Assembly (NCBI GenBank): GCA_007695035.1
Contig: REEO01000034.1
Span: forward strand, 37,098-101,097
Source of the DNA: Saprospirales bacterium
GTDB taxonomy: Bacteria > Bacteroidota > Bacteroidia > Chitinophagales > Saprospiraceae
Direction of reading: 5' to 3'
DNA: 64,000 bases
Shown here piece by piece: positions 9,276-19,124 of this stretch; positions within the stretch are counted from its first letter, which is position 1, and every line of letters begins with the position of its first letter. The notes below the pieces were generated by a model. That model saw only the letters and a list, made by a program, of their open reading frames with translations. It ran no database searches and was not told where the DNA came from. The translations under genes and the position numbers were made by a program.

Positions 9276-11090
9276 ATGAAAAAGAGAGATTATCGTCAAA
9301 TAGCGGACAGGATACCCACTCAACCGGGTGTCTATCAATTCCTCGACATAAGGGGGCGCATGCTCTACGTGGGGAAAGCGCGCAATCTTCACAAACGCGT
9401 GGCTACCTATTTCGGCGTAGGGAAAAACCTCCCCAACAAGACCCGCGTCATGGTCAAAAATGCCGACCGGCTGAAATTTATCGTGGCCGATTCGGAACAC
9501 GATGCCCTGCTGCTGGAAAACACCCTCATCAAGGAGCACCAGCCCAGGTACAATGTGATGTTGAAAGACGGAAAAACCTACACCTACATCTGTGTCAAAA
9601 ATGAGCGATTCCCCCGGGTTTTTTTCACCCGGAAAGTGATAAAGGACGGCTCCACCTACTTTGGCCCCTACACCTCCAAGTACCGCGCGAAGATCGTCCT
9701 CGAGATGATCAAAAACCTGTTTCCCCTACGGACTTGCAAATACAATCTGTCCGAAGAAAACATCGAAAAGGGTAAGTTCAAAATATGCCTGGAATACCAC
9801 ATTGGAAATTGCCTCGGACCCTGTGAAGGCCTGGAAAAAGAGATGGATTACAACCGCAAAATTGACCAGGTAAAAAATATGCTGAGGGGAAATTTTGGTG
9901 AAGTGGTCAGACACCTGAAAAAGGAACTCGATCAAAGTGTTGAAGACCTGAATTTTGAACAAGCTCAGGAAATTAAGGAAAAGTTGGATGCATTTGAAGC
10001 ATACCAGAGCAAATCAACCGTAGTCAGTCCCTCCATCAGGGATGTGGATGTATTTACTTTCCAATCAGAAGAAGACCGGGCCTATGTCAATTACCTGAAA
10101 ATCGTCGATGGGGCTGTGATCAACACCCACACGGTTGAGTTGAAAAAAAATCTCAACAGGGAGCCCGGGGACCTACTATCCTTCGCCGCGGTAAATTTGC
10201 GTGAGCGTTTTAACAGCATTGCCCCGGAAGTGGTGGTCCCCTTTAAGTTGAACCTTCCGGATGAATCGATCACCGTAACCGTCCCGTCCAGGGGCGATAA
10301 GCGCAAATTGCTCGAGATGAGTAATAAAAACCTCCGCTATTTTGTCTTTCAAAAAAATCAGGAGCGAAAAGAGCGCCAGAAAAAAGAGCGCAGTGGCATG
10401 CGGATTGTGAGAAAATTAAAGGAGGATCTGAAAATGGAGGAGGCTCCGGTTCACATGGAGTGCTTCGACAACTCCAACCTTCAGGGCAGCAACCCCGTAG
10501 CTTCTTGCGTGGTCTTCAAAAATGGGAAACCCTCCAAAAAAGACTACCGGAAGTACCACATCAAAACGGTGATTGGACCGGACGATTTCGCCTCCATGAA
10601 AGAAGTGATCGAGCGGCGGTACAAAAGACTCCGGGACGAGGGTGAGCCGCTACCGCAACTGGTGGTGATCGATGGGGGAAAAGGGCAGCTCAATGCGGCA
10701 GTAAAAATTCTCAGGGAGCTGGGTGTTAATGACCGCATCACAACCATTGGTATTGCTAAAAGGCTGGAGGAAATTTACTTCCCGGGTGATCCGGTTCCCC
10801 TTTATCTCGACAAACGAAGCGAATCTTTAAAAGTCCTGCAATTCATCCGCAATGAAGCCCACCGTTTCGCCATTAATTTTCACCGGGACCAACGCTCTGC
10901 AGGACTCCGTGTAAGTGCGCTCCAGGACATCCCCGGCATCGGCCCCAAAACCACCGACAAACTCCTCCGCCACTTTGGCTCACTCAAGAAAATGAGCAAT
11001 GCCCCCAGGGAGGAAATAGTGCAACAAATCGGCCCCTCGCTCGCGGAAAAAATCTACACCTTTTTACATGGGAAACAAGAAGAGGAATAA
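9276..11090 (+). CDS. uvrC: Excinuclease ABC subunit C
   Basis: UvrC makes both incisions around a DNA lesion during nucleotide excision repair, acting with UvrA and UvrB. The 604-residue length is normal. The N-terminal GIY-YIG nuclease is present (GVY at 18-20 and LYVGKA at 30-35), which cuts 3' of the lesion. A UVR motif (FEQAQEIKEKLDAFE, around 228-245) for UvrB contact follows. The RNase H-like C-terminal nuclease, which cuts 5', has Asp398 in ECFDNSN and a second acidic site in VVIDGGKGQL. The end carries the tandem helix-hairpin-helix (IPGIGPKTTDKLL). A GGAAG lies 4-5 bases before the ATG and supports this start. The gene stands alone, divergent from the tricorn-like protease. uvrA and uvrB are not in the window. 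Confidence 0.97.
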   Translation: MKKRDYRQIADRIPTQPGVYQFLDIRGRMLYVGKARNLHKRVATYFGVGKNLPNKTRVMVKNADRLKFIVADSEHDALLLENTLIKEHQPRYNVMLKDGKTYTYICVKNERFPRVFFTRKVIKDGSTYFGPYTSKYRAKIVLEMIKNLFPLRTCKYNLSEENIEKGKFKICLEYHIGNCLGPCEGLEKEMDYNRKIDQVKNMLRGNFGEVVRHLKKELDQSVEDLNFEQAQEIKEKLDAFEAYQSKSTVVSPSIRDVDVFTFQSEEDRAYVNYLKIVDGAVINTHTVELKKNLNREPGDLLSFAAVNLRERFNSIAPEVVVPFKLNLPDESITVTVPSRGDKRKLLEMSNKNLRYFVFQKNQERKERQKKERSGMRIVRKLKEDLKMEEAPVHMECFDNSNLQGSNPVASCVVFKNGKPSKKDYRKYHIKTVIGPDDFASMKEVIERRYKRLRDEGEPLPQLVVIDGGKGQLNAAVKILRELGVNDRITTIGIAKRLEEIYFPGDPVPLYLDKRSESLKVLQFIRNEAHRFAINFHRDQRSAGLRVSALQDIPGIGPKTTDKLLRHFGSLKKMSNAPREEIVQQIGPSLAEKIYTFLHGKQEEE

Positions 11091-11334
11091 ATAATGGACA
11101 GTTGAGAATGGACAATTGACAATTTGACGATAGACGATGCCTACATAGCGTTGACCGTTTTTTGACAATATTAACCCATAATAATTCTCTTATACTTGAG
11201 CGATATTTGATCCTGAGGTTTGTTTCCCTCAGTCTGGAAGGCTATGACGAGATGGAGTATTGAATTTTGGTTTCAGTGAGGCAAATAGAAAATTGCGTGT
11301 TTTTTACCATTCACAACTGAGTCAACAAACTACC

Positions 11335-11814
11335 TCACCCACTTTGAGCGATCATATCACAATGCTCAATGCCATCCTCCAGATAATCAGGTCCGACCTT
11401 TTCAAAACCCAGATCGGCGTAAAATTTCGTGAGATAGGATTGCGCCATAATCTTAACCGGGGTGCCGGGGAATTTCTTTCGGCAGAGATCTAGGCTTTTC
11501 TCGGCGAGCAATCTCCCGTAACCGCGACCGCGTAACTCCATGGGGACCACCAACCTGCCGAATGAGGAGTATCCATTGTATTCCAAGCCAGGGGGCAACA
11601 CCCTGCTGTATCCGGCCAGTTTCTTTTCCTTCTTGTTGGCGTCCAATTCGAGCAACAGATGGCAAGCAGAAGGGTCCAGGCCGTCGAGATCCTGATATAC
11701 GCAATCTTGCTCCACGACAAAAATGGCCGACCGCATCTGCAGGATTTGGTACAATTCCAGGGTGGACAATCCGTCAAATTCTTCGGTTCGAATGGACCAT
11801 TTATTCTCTTCCAT
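11335..11814 (-). CDS. GNAT-family N-acetyltransferase, ElaA-like
   Basis: A 159-residue single-domain acetyltransferase. The N-terminal block LYQILQMRSAIFVVEQDCVYQD and the DGLDPSACHLL segment are characteristic of the ElaA subgroup. The acetyl-CoA pyrophosphate loop is seen as RGRGYGRLL (around residues 96-104). The C-terminus has the FYADLGFEKVGPDYLEDGIEH segment, with a conserved acidic/His end. The family transfers acetyl groups to an amine; the substrate of ElaA proteins is not established. The gene is convergent with uvrC and follows the lamin-tail secreted-protein gene by 85 bases on the same strand. No signal peptide, so cytosolic. Confidence 0.88.
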   Translation of the reverse strand: MEENKWSIRTEEFDGLSTLELYQILQMRSAIFVVEQDCVYQDLDGLDPSACHLLLELDANKKEKKLAGYSRVLPPGLEYNGYSSFGRLVVPMELRGRGYGRLLAEKSLDLCRKKFPGTPVKIMAQSYLTKFYADLGFEKVGPDYLEDGIEHCDMIAQSG

Positions 11815-11899
11815 GAGGAGTCGGATTTTTAGCTTCTTTAGGCAGACTCAGAGCCAATTTTTCCTAAGGGAATTCAGTTTCTATTCCCGGAGCAGCATA

Positions 11900-14512
11900 C
11901 TAATTGAGTGGCTCGGCCAGCACTGCAGTGAGTCTCTCCTGTTTCCGCTCACCGTCCGCATTGTGCAATTCCACCAGGATGATGTAAATTCCCACCTGGG
12001 CCAGTTCTCCCCGATTGTTTTCGCCTCCCCAGATAATTTTACCCTCCGTGCCGAGACTTTTGTTTCTCACCAGGTCTCTGACGAGGTGCCCCTTCATGTT
12101 GAAAATTCGGATGTTAGCCACATAGCCGGCTTGGTCGATTTGGTAGGCTATCTCCAAAAAGTCTTCAAATCCATCCCCGTTGGGACTGAAAGTTCTTCCG
12201 GGCAAAAAGAACAAATCCCCCGGCTCCTCAACCACTTCTCTTAGTTGTTGGGAGTTGGGAGCTGTAGGGGTAGCCCCACCGGCGATTGTAGCGGCAGAAT
12301 ACCAGGCGGCCGGCGAGCTGGTGCTCAATTCGGGATTGGTGCGCTCCAGTGAAATTCCCCTGCGATCTCTCAAAAGGGGGTCGTGTAAATCGTCTGAATA
12401 CTCGATGCTGTCCAGATAAACCAGCTCATTGGGATGGAAAGCACTCAGCACGATGCTTCCGCTGTTGTTGTCCAATGCCATCAGTTCCAAATTGTGCAGA
12501 AAAAACGGATTTTCTATGTGGTAGTGGTCTTTGAGTAAATTAGTTTCTCTGCCGATGGTCAGAAAGTCTTCCGGTCTGATTATCCGGTCACTGTCCGGGC
12601 GGATGGTGGATTCTGCATCGCTTGACCTTCGGTGGTAAAACAGTAGATCTGACAACCTGAAATAGCTGGTTTCGGTGGTGTTTTTCAACTCGATAAAATC
12701 CCTGACTCCAATGGGCGGCAAGTAGAGAATTTCATTGAGGATAATTTCTTGATGAACCGGCAATATCGGCTTCTTAAAACTGTAATTCTCAACTTCTGTA
12801 TTTACATCGCCCCCGCAAGAGGTCATATTTTGAATTTCTATGGTGTACAACACCTCATCTTCAAGGGTTTCCTCAAATTCAAAGCCGAGCCGCTGTGGAT
12901 TTTCTCCGTCAAAAGTAAAACGGGCACCTTCCGGGGCCGGGTCAATTGAAAAATCGGGAGGGTTGCTCAGAATGTTCCTGTCGAGTTCGCGGTTGAACAC
13001 CAACCGGAATTTTTCGTCGTCGCTAAAAGTGGCGTACTTCAGCTTTGGAATCCCCGGGCTGAAATTTTCATCCAGTACGGAATTGGCCCGCCCGGGACTT
13101 CCCCCATCGGGATTCTCACTCATTTTCCAGTTGTCGCGGGTTTGACAGTTTATGAAGGGATTGACCAGTTCCAGGGAATAACCCCCATCGGCTTTGAGCG
13201 GATCGTCAAACCAGGCTGTACGGTAACCCACACCAAACAGTAATTCACCGGTAACCGATTCCAACCGCAGATCATCGCTGGTGTTGTTTATGCTGGGAAA
13301 ATTGCTCATTCCGATCACTCGTCCGTATTGCTCCAGCAAAGGTGCATCGTCTCTTTCACTGAGCAGAACATATTCCCCGGGTTCTATTATTCCCTCCTCA
13401 AAAACCGCCGTTCTGGTGCGGTCCGAAAATTGGAGTCCGTCCAAATCCAGGTATTTGTCAGAGGGATTGAATATTTCCACGTATTTGATATCCGGGACGA
13501 GGGTGGTATTGCTGGGAAGAGACTGGATTTCGTTGATTACCAGGTCTCCGGGCATAGGCAGTTCCGGAAGGATAAACCTGAAAGTCTCAAGCTGATCGGT
13601 GGTATTCCCGCTTAGGTCCTTAATTCCCGATATTTGGATTTCGTATTCCTCTCCGTTTTCAAAATCTTCCTCAAAGTACAGTTCAACACGGGAGGGCTGG
13701 CCGGGATCAAAAAAGACATCGACCACCTCTCCAACCCCCATTATTGAATAAGTACCGGGATCCGAAGCGGTGGTGGAGTCGAGTAGTTTGTCGAAGGATA
13801 ACTGGATACCATTGGGTTGCAGCGCGCGAACGGAAACGAGGCCGGGCCCGATGGTGTCCGGTACAATTGGTCCGATCCTCAGGTCGTCAAAGAAAAAAAG
13901 CGTGGCCCTTGTAGCTGTATAGCTGCACCTGAAACCGAAAAATCCCGCTGTCCAGTCAATGGTTTTTCCTTCGAGAATAGCGCGGTCGGCAAAGAGAGAA
14001 TCTCCATCGTAATCCGCCATTAATTCCCAGTCTCCATCCGGTTGGTAGGTGATGCGCACTCTGGCTTCTGCAGGGTCAAATGCCACAGCACCCAATTCCA
14101 TGGTCAGAAGAGTTTCCTCACTCCCTCCGGTTCTTTTTTTTAGATAAATGGGCACGTCGTTGCCGTTTTCACCAATTTCCAAAAAGTAGGCATCGCTTTC
14201 TGTCAGGCTGGTGTCGGTTGCAGTGAGATATATTTGCAGGCGATTGGAATTGGAGGGATTGAAATCCATCCTGAAATACACGTCCCATTGCAAACTGTCT
14301 TCCAAATCATACTCAAAATAAACAGTGGACTCCCCGGCCTGATCATCGTTAAGTTGGAGTTCCCCCGCTGGATTTATGATAAAATTATCGACATCACCCT
14401 GCCAGTCAATGGCACCACCAGTCAATTCATCCCGGTCAAAGCGGTCGATGGTTTGGGCGTTGAGAAGTCCCCCTATGAGGAGGAATATTGACAATAACAC
14501 GAGTTTTTGCAT
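11900..14512 (-). CDS. Secreted protein with Ig-like and two lamin-tail domains and CHU_C/FlgD-like C-terminal domain
   Basis: An 870-residue exported protein. A clear signal peptide spans residues 1-19 (ends LLNAQ). The N-terminal 20-210 looks like a concanavalin/LamG-type beta sandwich. Next comes a SbsA-type Ig-like domain (residues about 222-315, with the phrase SGIKDLSGN). Two lamin-tail domains begin at GDLVINEIQSL and QEIILNEILYL. The last 95 residues (TFSPNGDGFEDFLEI to the end, with GYVANIRIFNMKGHLV) match the gliding-motility-associated/FlgD-like C-terminal domain used as a type B T9SS sorting signal. The protein is therefore predicted to be displayed or released through T9SS. Lamin-tail proteins of this kind often sit with nucleases or phosphatases, but no enzyme domain is visible here. 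Confidence 0.85.
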   Translation of the reverse strand: MQKLVLLSIFLLIGGLLNAQTIDRFDRDELTGGAIDWQGDVDNFIINPAGELQLNDDQAGESTVYFEYDLEDSLQWDVYFRMDFNPSNSNRLQIYLTATDTSLTESDAYFLEIGENGNDVPIYLKKRTGGSEETLLTMELGAVAFDPAEARVRITYQPDGDWELMADYDGDSLFADRAILEGKTIDWTAGFFGFRCSYTATRATLFFFDDLRIGPIVPDTIGPGLVSVRALQPNGIQLSFDKLLDSTTASDPGTYSIMGVGEVVDVFFDPGQPSRVELYFEEDFENGEEYEIQISGIKDLSGNTTDQLETFRFILPELPMPGDLVINEIQSLPSNTTLVPDIKYVEIFNPSDKYLDLDGLQFSDRTRTAVFEEGIIEPGEYVLLSERDDAPLLEQYGRVIGMSNFPSINNTSDDLRLESVTGELLFGVGYRTAWFDDPLKADGGYSLELVNPFINCQTRDNWKMSENPDGGSPGRANSVLDENFSPGIPKLKYATFSDDEKFRLVFNRELDRNILSNPPDFSIDPAPEGARFTFDGENPQRLGFEFEETLEDEVLYTIEIQNMTSCGGDVNTEVENYSFKKPILPVHQEIILNEILYLPPIGVRDFIELKNTTETSYFRLSDLLFYHRRSSDAESTIRPDSDRIIRPEDFLTIGRETNLLKDHYHIENPFFLHNLELMALDNNSGSIVLSAFHPNELVYLDSIEYSDDLHDPLLRDRRGISLERTNPELSTSSPAAWYSAATIAGGATPTAPNSQQLREVVEEPGDLFFLPGRTFSPNGDGFEDFLEIAYQIDQAGYVANIRIFNMKGHLVRDLVRNKSLGTEGKIIWGGENNRGELAQVGIYIILVELHNADGERKQERLTAVLAEPLN

Positions 14513-14747
14513 GGGCCCGGTTAGCTTTTGAACTTACAAGTGTACACCAAATTAGCGAAAAAAAGAACAAATCGAACAGGTTTTTGTGTAAAATAGCGGA
14601 TAACTCATACCTTCGTATTCGCTGAAATTTAAAGCAGACAGATTGCGTTAAGTTTCATGTGTCTAAGAGGTATTATTGCCTTATGATATGTACTGACCCC
14701 TGCGATGGCGGGGAATGCGATTTTGCAACGGACAGAAATTGACTGAT

Positions 14748-16130
14748 ATGAAAAAGAGACTGGTGTTATGGGGAGAAAACCCCGAGAAAGAAAGAGTTCT
14801 TGTAGCAATTGGATACGATGGAAGTGAAAGTGCTGTTAAGACCTATATTTTCCCTGAAAGTGTTGCTACTGAAGAGTTTGTCAACCAAATGATGAACCTT
14901 TGGAGAGAGGGCAACGAAGTGCCATTCCCCGACTTGAAGGACGAAATGGAAGTCAAGATTACCGAGGCGGACAATCTTATCCCCGAGGGCTATTCCACCG
15001 AACGCGACGATTTGATCGACAAAGCCAAAGCTGAATGGGTTTACCTTTTCATGTCTGAAAAATTGGCTTCTGTTTACAAAGGTGAACTGGAGGAGATTGG
15101 CGATAAGATCGAAAATGCGCGCCGATTTGAACAAGATCACTGGGATGATTTGAAGAATTTTTGGGAAAAAGTGCAGGAGCAAATCAGGGAGAAAAATCTG
15201 TTTCACACCCATTACAAGTCCCTGCGCGAAAGTGTCAATTCCCATTTTGACCGCCTTAAAGAACTCAGAAAAGAACTGGACGAAATTCTGCGGAAAGATT
15301 CCGAAAGTAAGCGGGATGAATTTTATGCTGAACTCAGTGAAATCGAGAAGAAAATAGAAGAGGGCATGGGTCTCAAGCCCCTGTTCGAAGACCTCAAAGA
15401 TATACAGCGTCGGTTTAAAAATTCCAAACTTGTCCGCGACCATCGAAACAAGGTGTTTAAAAGAATAGACGGCCTTTTTAAAGTGGTGAAGAAAAAGCGT
15501 TTTGGTGAAAAAGCCACCAAACCCGGTGCAAGTAGAACTCAGCGCCGTTATGACGGATTGATCAATGCCATTAAAAAAATGGAGAAGTCAGTTGACCGGG
15601 ACAAAAAAGAACTCGATTTTCAGGACAAGAGAATTGAATCCACCGCAGGCCAGTTAGAGTCCCAAATCCGCAAGGCCAAGATTAAAATGATTGAGGAGCG
15701 AATGAGATCCAAGCAGGTGAAGTTGGACGAAATGCTGGGCATCAAAGAGCAGCTGGAAGACCGCCTCAAGGTAGAGAAGGAAAAGGAGGAGCAGAAAAAG
15801 CGCCAGGCTGAGGTAGAAAAACGGAAAGAGGAGGCCAAAAAGAAGATCGAGGAAGAGATGAAGGCCAAAAAGGAGCAACTCAAAGAGGAGGAGGACAAAA
15901 TCAAAAAGGCGGCCGAATCACTTGGTGCTGATGCAAAGCAGAGCAAACCTTCCAAAAAGCAGGATGTTAAAAAGGAAGATGCCAAAGAAAAAAAGGCCGG
16001 GGATAAAACCAGCGCTGAGAAATCATCCGGAAAACCAAAGTCCGAATCGGCTGAGATGGACAAGATCATCGCCTCTGCTGCTGCTCTGGCTGAAACCATA
16101 AAACAGGGAGACTCCTCAGAAGAAGAGTAA
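14748..16130 (+). CDS. Coiled-coil protein of unknown function
   Basis: Not recognised as a named family. An in-frame ATG exists at 14715, but the MKKRLVLWGE start at 14748 is preferred because the extra 11 residues look like leader sequence. Residues about 1-100 form a small globular alpha/beta region (VLVAIGYDGSESAVKTYIF). Most of the rest is charged helix with several WxxLK/FW segments and then a long coiled coil. The last 100 residues are a Lys/Glu/Ala-rich tail likely to be disordered. The helical part faintly recalls DUF349 proteins, but the match is not firm. There is no signal peptide or membrane segment, so it is probably cytosolic and possibly nucleoid- or ribosome-associated. The antiporter gene begins 101 bases downstream in the same direction and may be co-transcribed. 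Confidence 0.75.
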   Translation: MKKRLVLWGENPEKERVLVAIGYDGSESAVKTYIFPESVATEEFVNQMMNLWREGNEVPFPDLKDEMEVKITEADNLIPEGYSTERDDLIDKAKAEWVYLFMSEKLASVYKGELEEIGDKIENARRFEQDHWDDLKNFWEKVQEQIREKNLFHTHYKSLRESVNSHFDRLKELRKELDEILRKDSESKRDEFYAELSEIEKKIEEGMGLKPLFEDLKDIQRRFKNSKLVRDHRNKVFKRIDGLFKVVKKKRFGEKATKPGASRTQRRYDGLINAIKKMEKSVDRDKKELDFQDKRIESTAGQLESQIRKAKIKMIEERMRSKQVKLDEMLGIKEQLEDRLKVEKEKEEQKKRQAEVEKRKEEAKKKIEEEMKAKKEQLKEEEDKIKKAAESLGADAKQSKPSKKQDVKKEDAKEKKAGDKTSAEKSSGKPKSESAEMDKIIASAAALAETIKQGDSSEEE

Positions 16131-16231
16131 TTCCCTGAGGTTTTTGGTCATCGGGCTTTGTAGGCTCATCGTGTAAAAATTCAATTGGCCTCTCAGCAAT
16201 CAATTGAGTGGTCGTAAACTTTTAACTGTCA

Positions 16232-18247
16232 ATGCTCCCATTACATCTGGATTTTAGCTTTCCCCTTGAAGACCCCGTGTTGGTCTTCGCCCTGGTATTG
16301 GTGATTATCCTATTTTCCCCAATCGTACTTAGTCGATTTAAAATACCCTCCATTATTGGATTGATACTGGCCGGGGTCATTATCGGGCCTAAGGGCTTGG
16401 CCATCATCGCCTCGGATGAAGCCTTCCGATTATTTGGAAGCGTGGGTCTTTTGTACATCATGTTCATGGCCGGGATTGAGGTGGACATGAACGATTTTAA
16501 GAAAAACAAATGGCGATCCACCTACTTCGGCCTCAACACATTTATCATACCGATGGTACTGGGTAGTCTTGTCGGGTACTACATTTTGGGATTCACCTGG
16601 CCTTCTGCCATTTTGCTCGCCAGTATGTTTGCATCCCACACCCTGCTGGCCTATCCTGCAGTGAGCAAAATGGGGATTTCTAAAATACCGGTTGTTAATA
16701 TCACCGTAGGTGGAACTATAATCACCGATACCCTCGCACTACTCGTTCTCGCAGTAATTGCAGCCATGAGTCAGGGCGATATTACCGAGACGTTTTGGAT
16801 CACCCTGGGGGTTTCATTTCTTATTTTTGCACTCATTGTGATGTTCGGATTTCCCCCGGTGGCGCGTTGGTTTTTCAGGAAGTACGACGACAGCGTAAGC
16901 CAATACATTTTTATACTGGCCATGGTTTATCTCGCTGCATTTTTGGCTGAGTTTGCCGGTTTGGAGACCATCATCGGTGCCTTTTTTGCTGGACTGGCAC
17001 TCAATCGACTCATCCCCCACACCTCGCCCATGATGGGTAGAATAGAGTTTGTGGGTAACGCGCTTTTCATCCCCTTTTTCCTAATATCGGTGGGTATGCT
17101 GGTCGATGTCAGGGTATTGTTTTCAGGCTTTGAGGCCATTTTGGTTGCCATAGCAATGACTATGGTGGCACTGGGCGCAAAATGGTTGGCCACATGGGTC
17201 ACTCAGAAAACTTATGGTTGGAATGATAATGAACGCAACCTGGTGTTCGGTCTCTCAGTTACACAGGCTGCAGCTACACTGGCCGTAGTTTTTGTAGGGG
17301 TGAATCTCGGGCTCTTCAATGAAGCTGTATTGAATGGCGCAATTATTATGATACTGGTCACTTGCCTTATTGGTTCTTTTTACGCTGAGAAAGCGGGAGC
17401 AGAGGTCGCCAGAGAAGAGAGTGAAAAGACCCCAGAAATCGAACCTGTGGACCAGCGAATTCTCATCTCCCTGCACCGGGAAGAACGCATCAAAGCACTC
17501 ACTGACCTGGCTGCTATGTTAAAAAACCCAAAAAATAAAGAGCCCCTCTATACCCTCTTCGTGGCAGAAGACGGTGAACAATCCAGAGAAAATGTGGCTA
17601 TTGGCAACAAGGTGCTGGAAAAAGCGGTCAAGTACGCCGCCGCTTATGAATTGGAAACCAATCAGGAAACCCGGGTTGATAAGCAAATTGCTTCCGGGAT
17701 TCAGCGCACTGCGGGCGACATCCACGCCACTGAACTCGTTTTGGGCTGGTCCGGAAATAAATACGACGAATCCCGGATGTTTAACGATATGGTGGACAAG
17801 CTGATCAGAAAGGGACACCGCACCCTCTTTATCTACAAACCCGTACACCCCCTCAATACCCTGAAGAGAATAGTGGTTGCGCTGAATCCCCAAGCTGAAA
17901 AGGAAACCGGATTTGACCTCTGGATGTCCAGGTTGTGCAATTTGAGTAAGCAAACAGGTGCGCCGCTGATCATTTTCTGCACCCAGGCTACTGAAACTGC
18001 CATGGAGGAAATTTTTGAAAAGAGAATTGGAAAAACCAGCAGAAAATACAACCACTGGAGCGGTCAGGATGATGTACTTATGCTTGCGAGAACCATAAAG
18101 GATGACGATTTACTCTTTGTCACACTGTCGAGGGAAAAATCTCCCTCCTATACGCCATCAACCCTCGGTGTGCCGGGTTTGTTGGCGCGCAACTTTCCGC
18201 GTCTCGACATGGTTTTTGTCATACCTCAGGTAGAAAAAAAAGGATGA
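16232..18247 (+). CDS. CPA2-type cation:proton antiporter with C-terminal UspA-like domain
   Basis: A 671-residue inner-membrane transporter. About 12-13 hydrophobic helices occupy residues 10-390, with typical Na+/H+ exchanger features: PSIIGLILAGVIIGPKGL in helix 2-3 and the GAFFAGLALNR segment. The cytosolic tail (about 405-671) resembles universal-stress-protein domains, with an IFIYKPVHPLNTLKRIVVALNP-type strand pair, and could bind nucleotide. Such fusions exchange Na+ or K+ for H+ in pH and osmotic balance. Which ion it moves cannot be read from sequence. It lies between the coiled-coil gene and rluF on the same strand. Confidence 0.88.
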   Translation: MLPLHLDFSFPLEDPVLVFALVLVIILFSPIVLSRFKIPSIIGLILAGVIIGPKGLAIIASDEAFRLFGSVGLLYIMFMAGIEVDMNDFKKNKWRSTYFGLNTFIIPMVLGSLVGYYILGFTWPSAILLASMFASHTLLAYPAVSKMGISKIPVVNITVGGTIITDTLALLVLAVIAAMSQGDITETFWITLGVSFLIFALIVMFGFPPVARWFFRKYDDSVSQYIFILAMVYLAAFLAEFAGLETIIGAFFAGLALNRLIPHTSPMMGRIEFVGNALFIPFFLISVGMLVDVRVLFSGFEAILVAIAMTMVALGAKWLATWVTQKTYGWNDNERNLVFGLSVTQAAATLAVVFVGVNLGLFNEAVLNGAIIMILVTCLIGSFYAEKAGAEVAREESEKTPEIEPVDQRILISLHREERIKALTDLAAMLKNPKNKEPLYTLFVAEDGEQSRENVAIGNKVLEKAVKYAAAYELETNQETRVDKQIASGIQRTAGDIHATELVLGWSGNKYDESRMFNDMVDKLIRKGHRTLFIYKPVHPLNTLKRIVVALNPQAEKETGFDLWMSRLCNLSKQTGAPLIIFCTQATETAMEEIFEKRIGKTSRKYNHWSGQDDVLMLARTIKDDDLLFVTLSREKSPSYTPSTLGVPGLLARNFPRLDMVFVIPQVEKKG

Positions 18248-18392
18248 CGACCTTCCCAAACCCCCTGAGGAATACAGTCCCAGCCAAACTATGACCTGGG
18301 GATACCACTTATATCGCACCGGAAAGGCCGAATAAGGCATCGATTGAAACTGCATCTCTGCCTTTAGAGGGTGGATTCAAAGTATTGAAAAG

Positions 18393-19124
18393 ATGAAGTC
18401 GGAAAATAGGGAGAGCACAAGTCTGAATAAATTTATAAGCGATACCGGCAGGTGTTCAAGACGCCAGGCCGATGAGATAATCCGTGCCGGCAGGGTCCGC
18501 ATCAATGATGTGGTAGCCAGACCGGGTAACAGGGTGGAACCAGGAGATAAAGTCACCATCGATGGTAAGGCAATCGAGGCTGCCGACAAATCCGGTTACG
18601 TCTATATTGCGCTTAACAAGCCCGTCGGCATTGAATGTACCACGGATCAGCGCGTAGAGGGTAATATCATTGATTTCCTTGGATACCCGGAGCGCATTTT
18701 TCCCATAGGCCGCCTCGACAAACCCTCTGAGGGGCTTCTCCTCCTCACCAACCACGGCGACATAGTCAATAAAATTCTCAGGGCGCGAAATGCCCACGAA
18801 AAGGAGTACATCGTAAGTGTGAATAAACCCATTACCAGTGCTTTTCTTAAAAAAATGGCCACCGGAGTCCCCATCCTGGACACCTTGACACTCCCCTGTT
18901 TTATTGAGAAAATCGACAAGTATAAATTCAGGATGATACTGACCCAGGGGCTGAACAGACAGATCCGCAGAATGTGTAAAAAGCTCGGCTACGAGGTCAC
19001 CGGCCTGAAGCGAGTGCGCATTATGAATATAAGATTAGGGCGATTGAAGACTGGTAAATGGCGGTACCTCAATAAGCGCGAACTCAGCGAACTGAAGGAA
19101 ATGCTTCGACACTCCGATAAATGA
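18393..19124 (+). CDS. rluF: 23S rRNA pseudouridine synthase, RluF type
   Basis: RsuA/RluB/RluE/RluF-family pseudouridine synthase. An N-terminal S4 RNA-binding domain (about 8-60, LNKFISDTGRCSRRQADEII) is followed by the catalytic domain. Catalytic Asp109 lies in the invariant PIGRLDKPSEGLLLLTN motif. The block LTQGLNRQIRRMCKKLGYEV followed by LKRVRIMNI is characteristic of RluF, which modifies U2604 in E. coli 23S rRNA; RluF also accepts a tRNA-Tyr site. The 243-residue length is a little under E. coli RluF (290). The sub-family call is strong by motif. Gene is monocistronic or the end of the antiporter transcript (145-base gap). Confidence 0.92.
   Translation: MKSENRESTSLNKFISDTGRCSRRQADEIIRAGRVRINDVVARPGNRVEPGDKVTIDGKAIEAADKSGYVYIALNKPVGIECTTDQRVEGNIIDFLGYPERIFPIGRLDKPSEGLLLLTNHGDIVNKILRARNAHEKEYIVSVNKPITSAFLKKMATGVPILDTLTLPCFIEKIDKYKFRMILTQGLNRQIRRMCKKLGYEVTGLKRVRIMNIRLGRLKTGKWRYLNKRELSELKEMLRHSDK

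Noticed and set aside
11094..11135. Short GGACAATTGACAATT-like repeats after uvrC
   Set aside because: Too short and irregular to call a repeat element; similar filler is common in Bacteroidota intergenic DNA.
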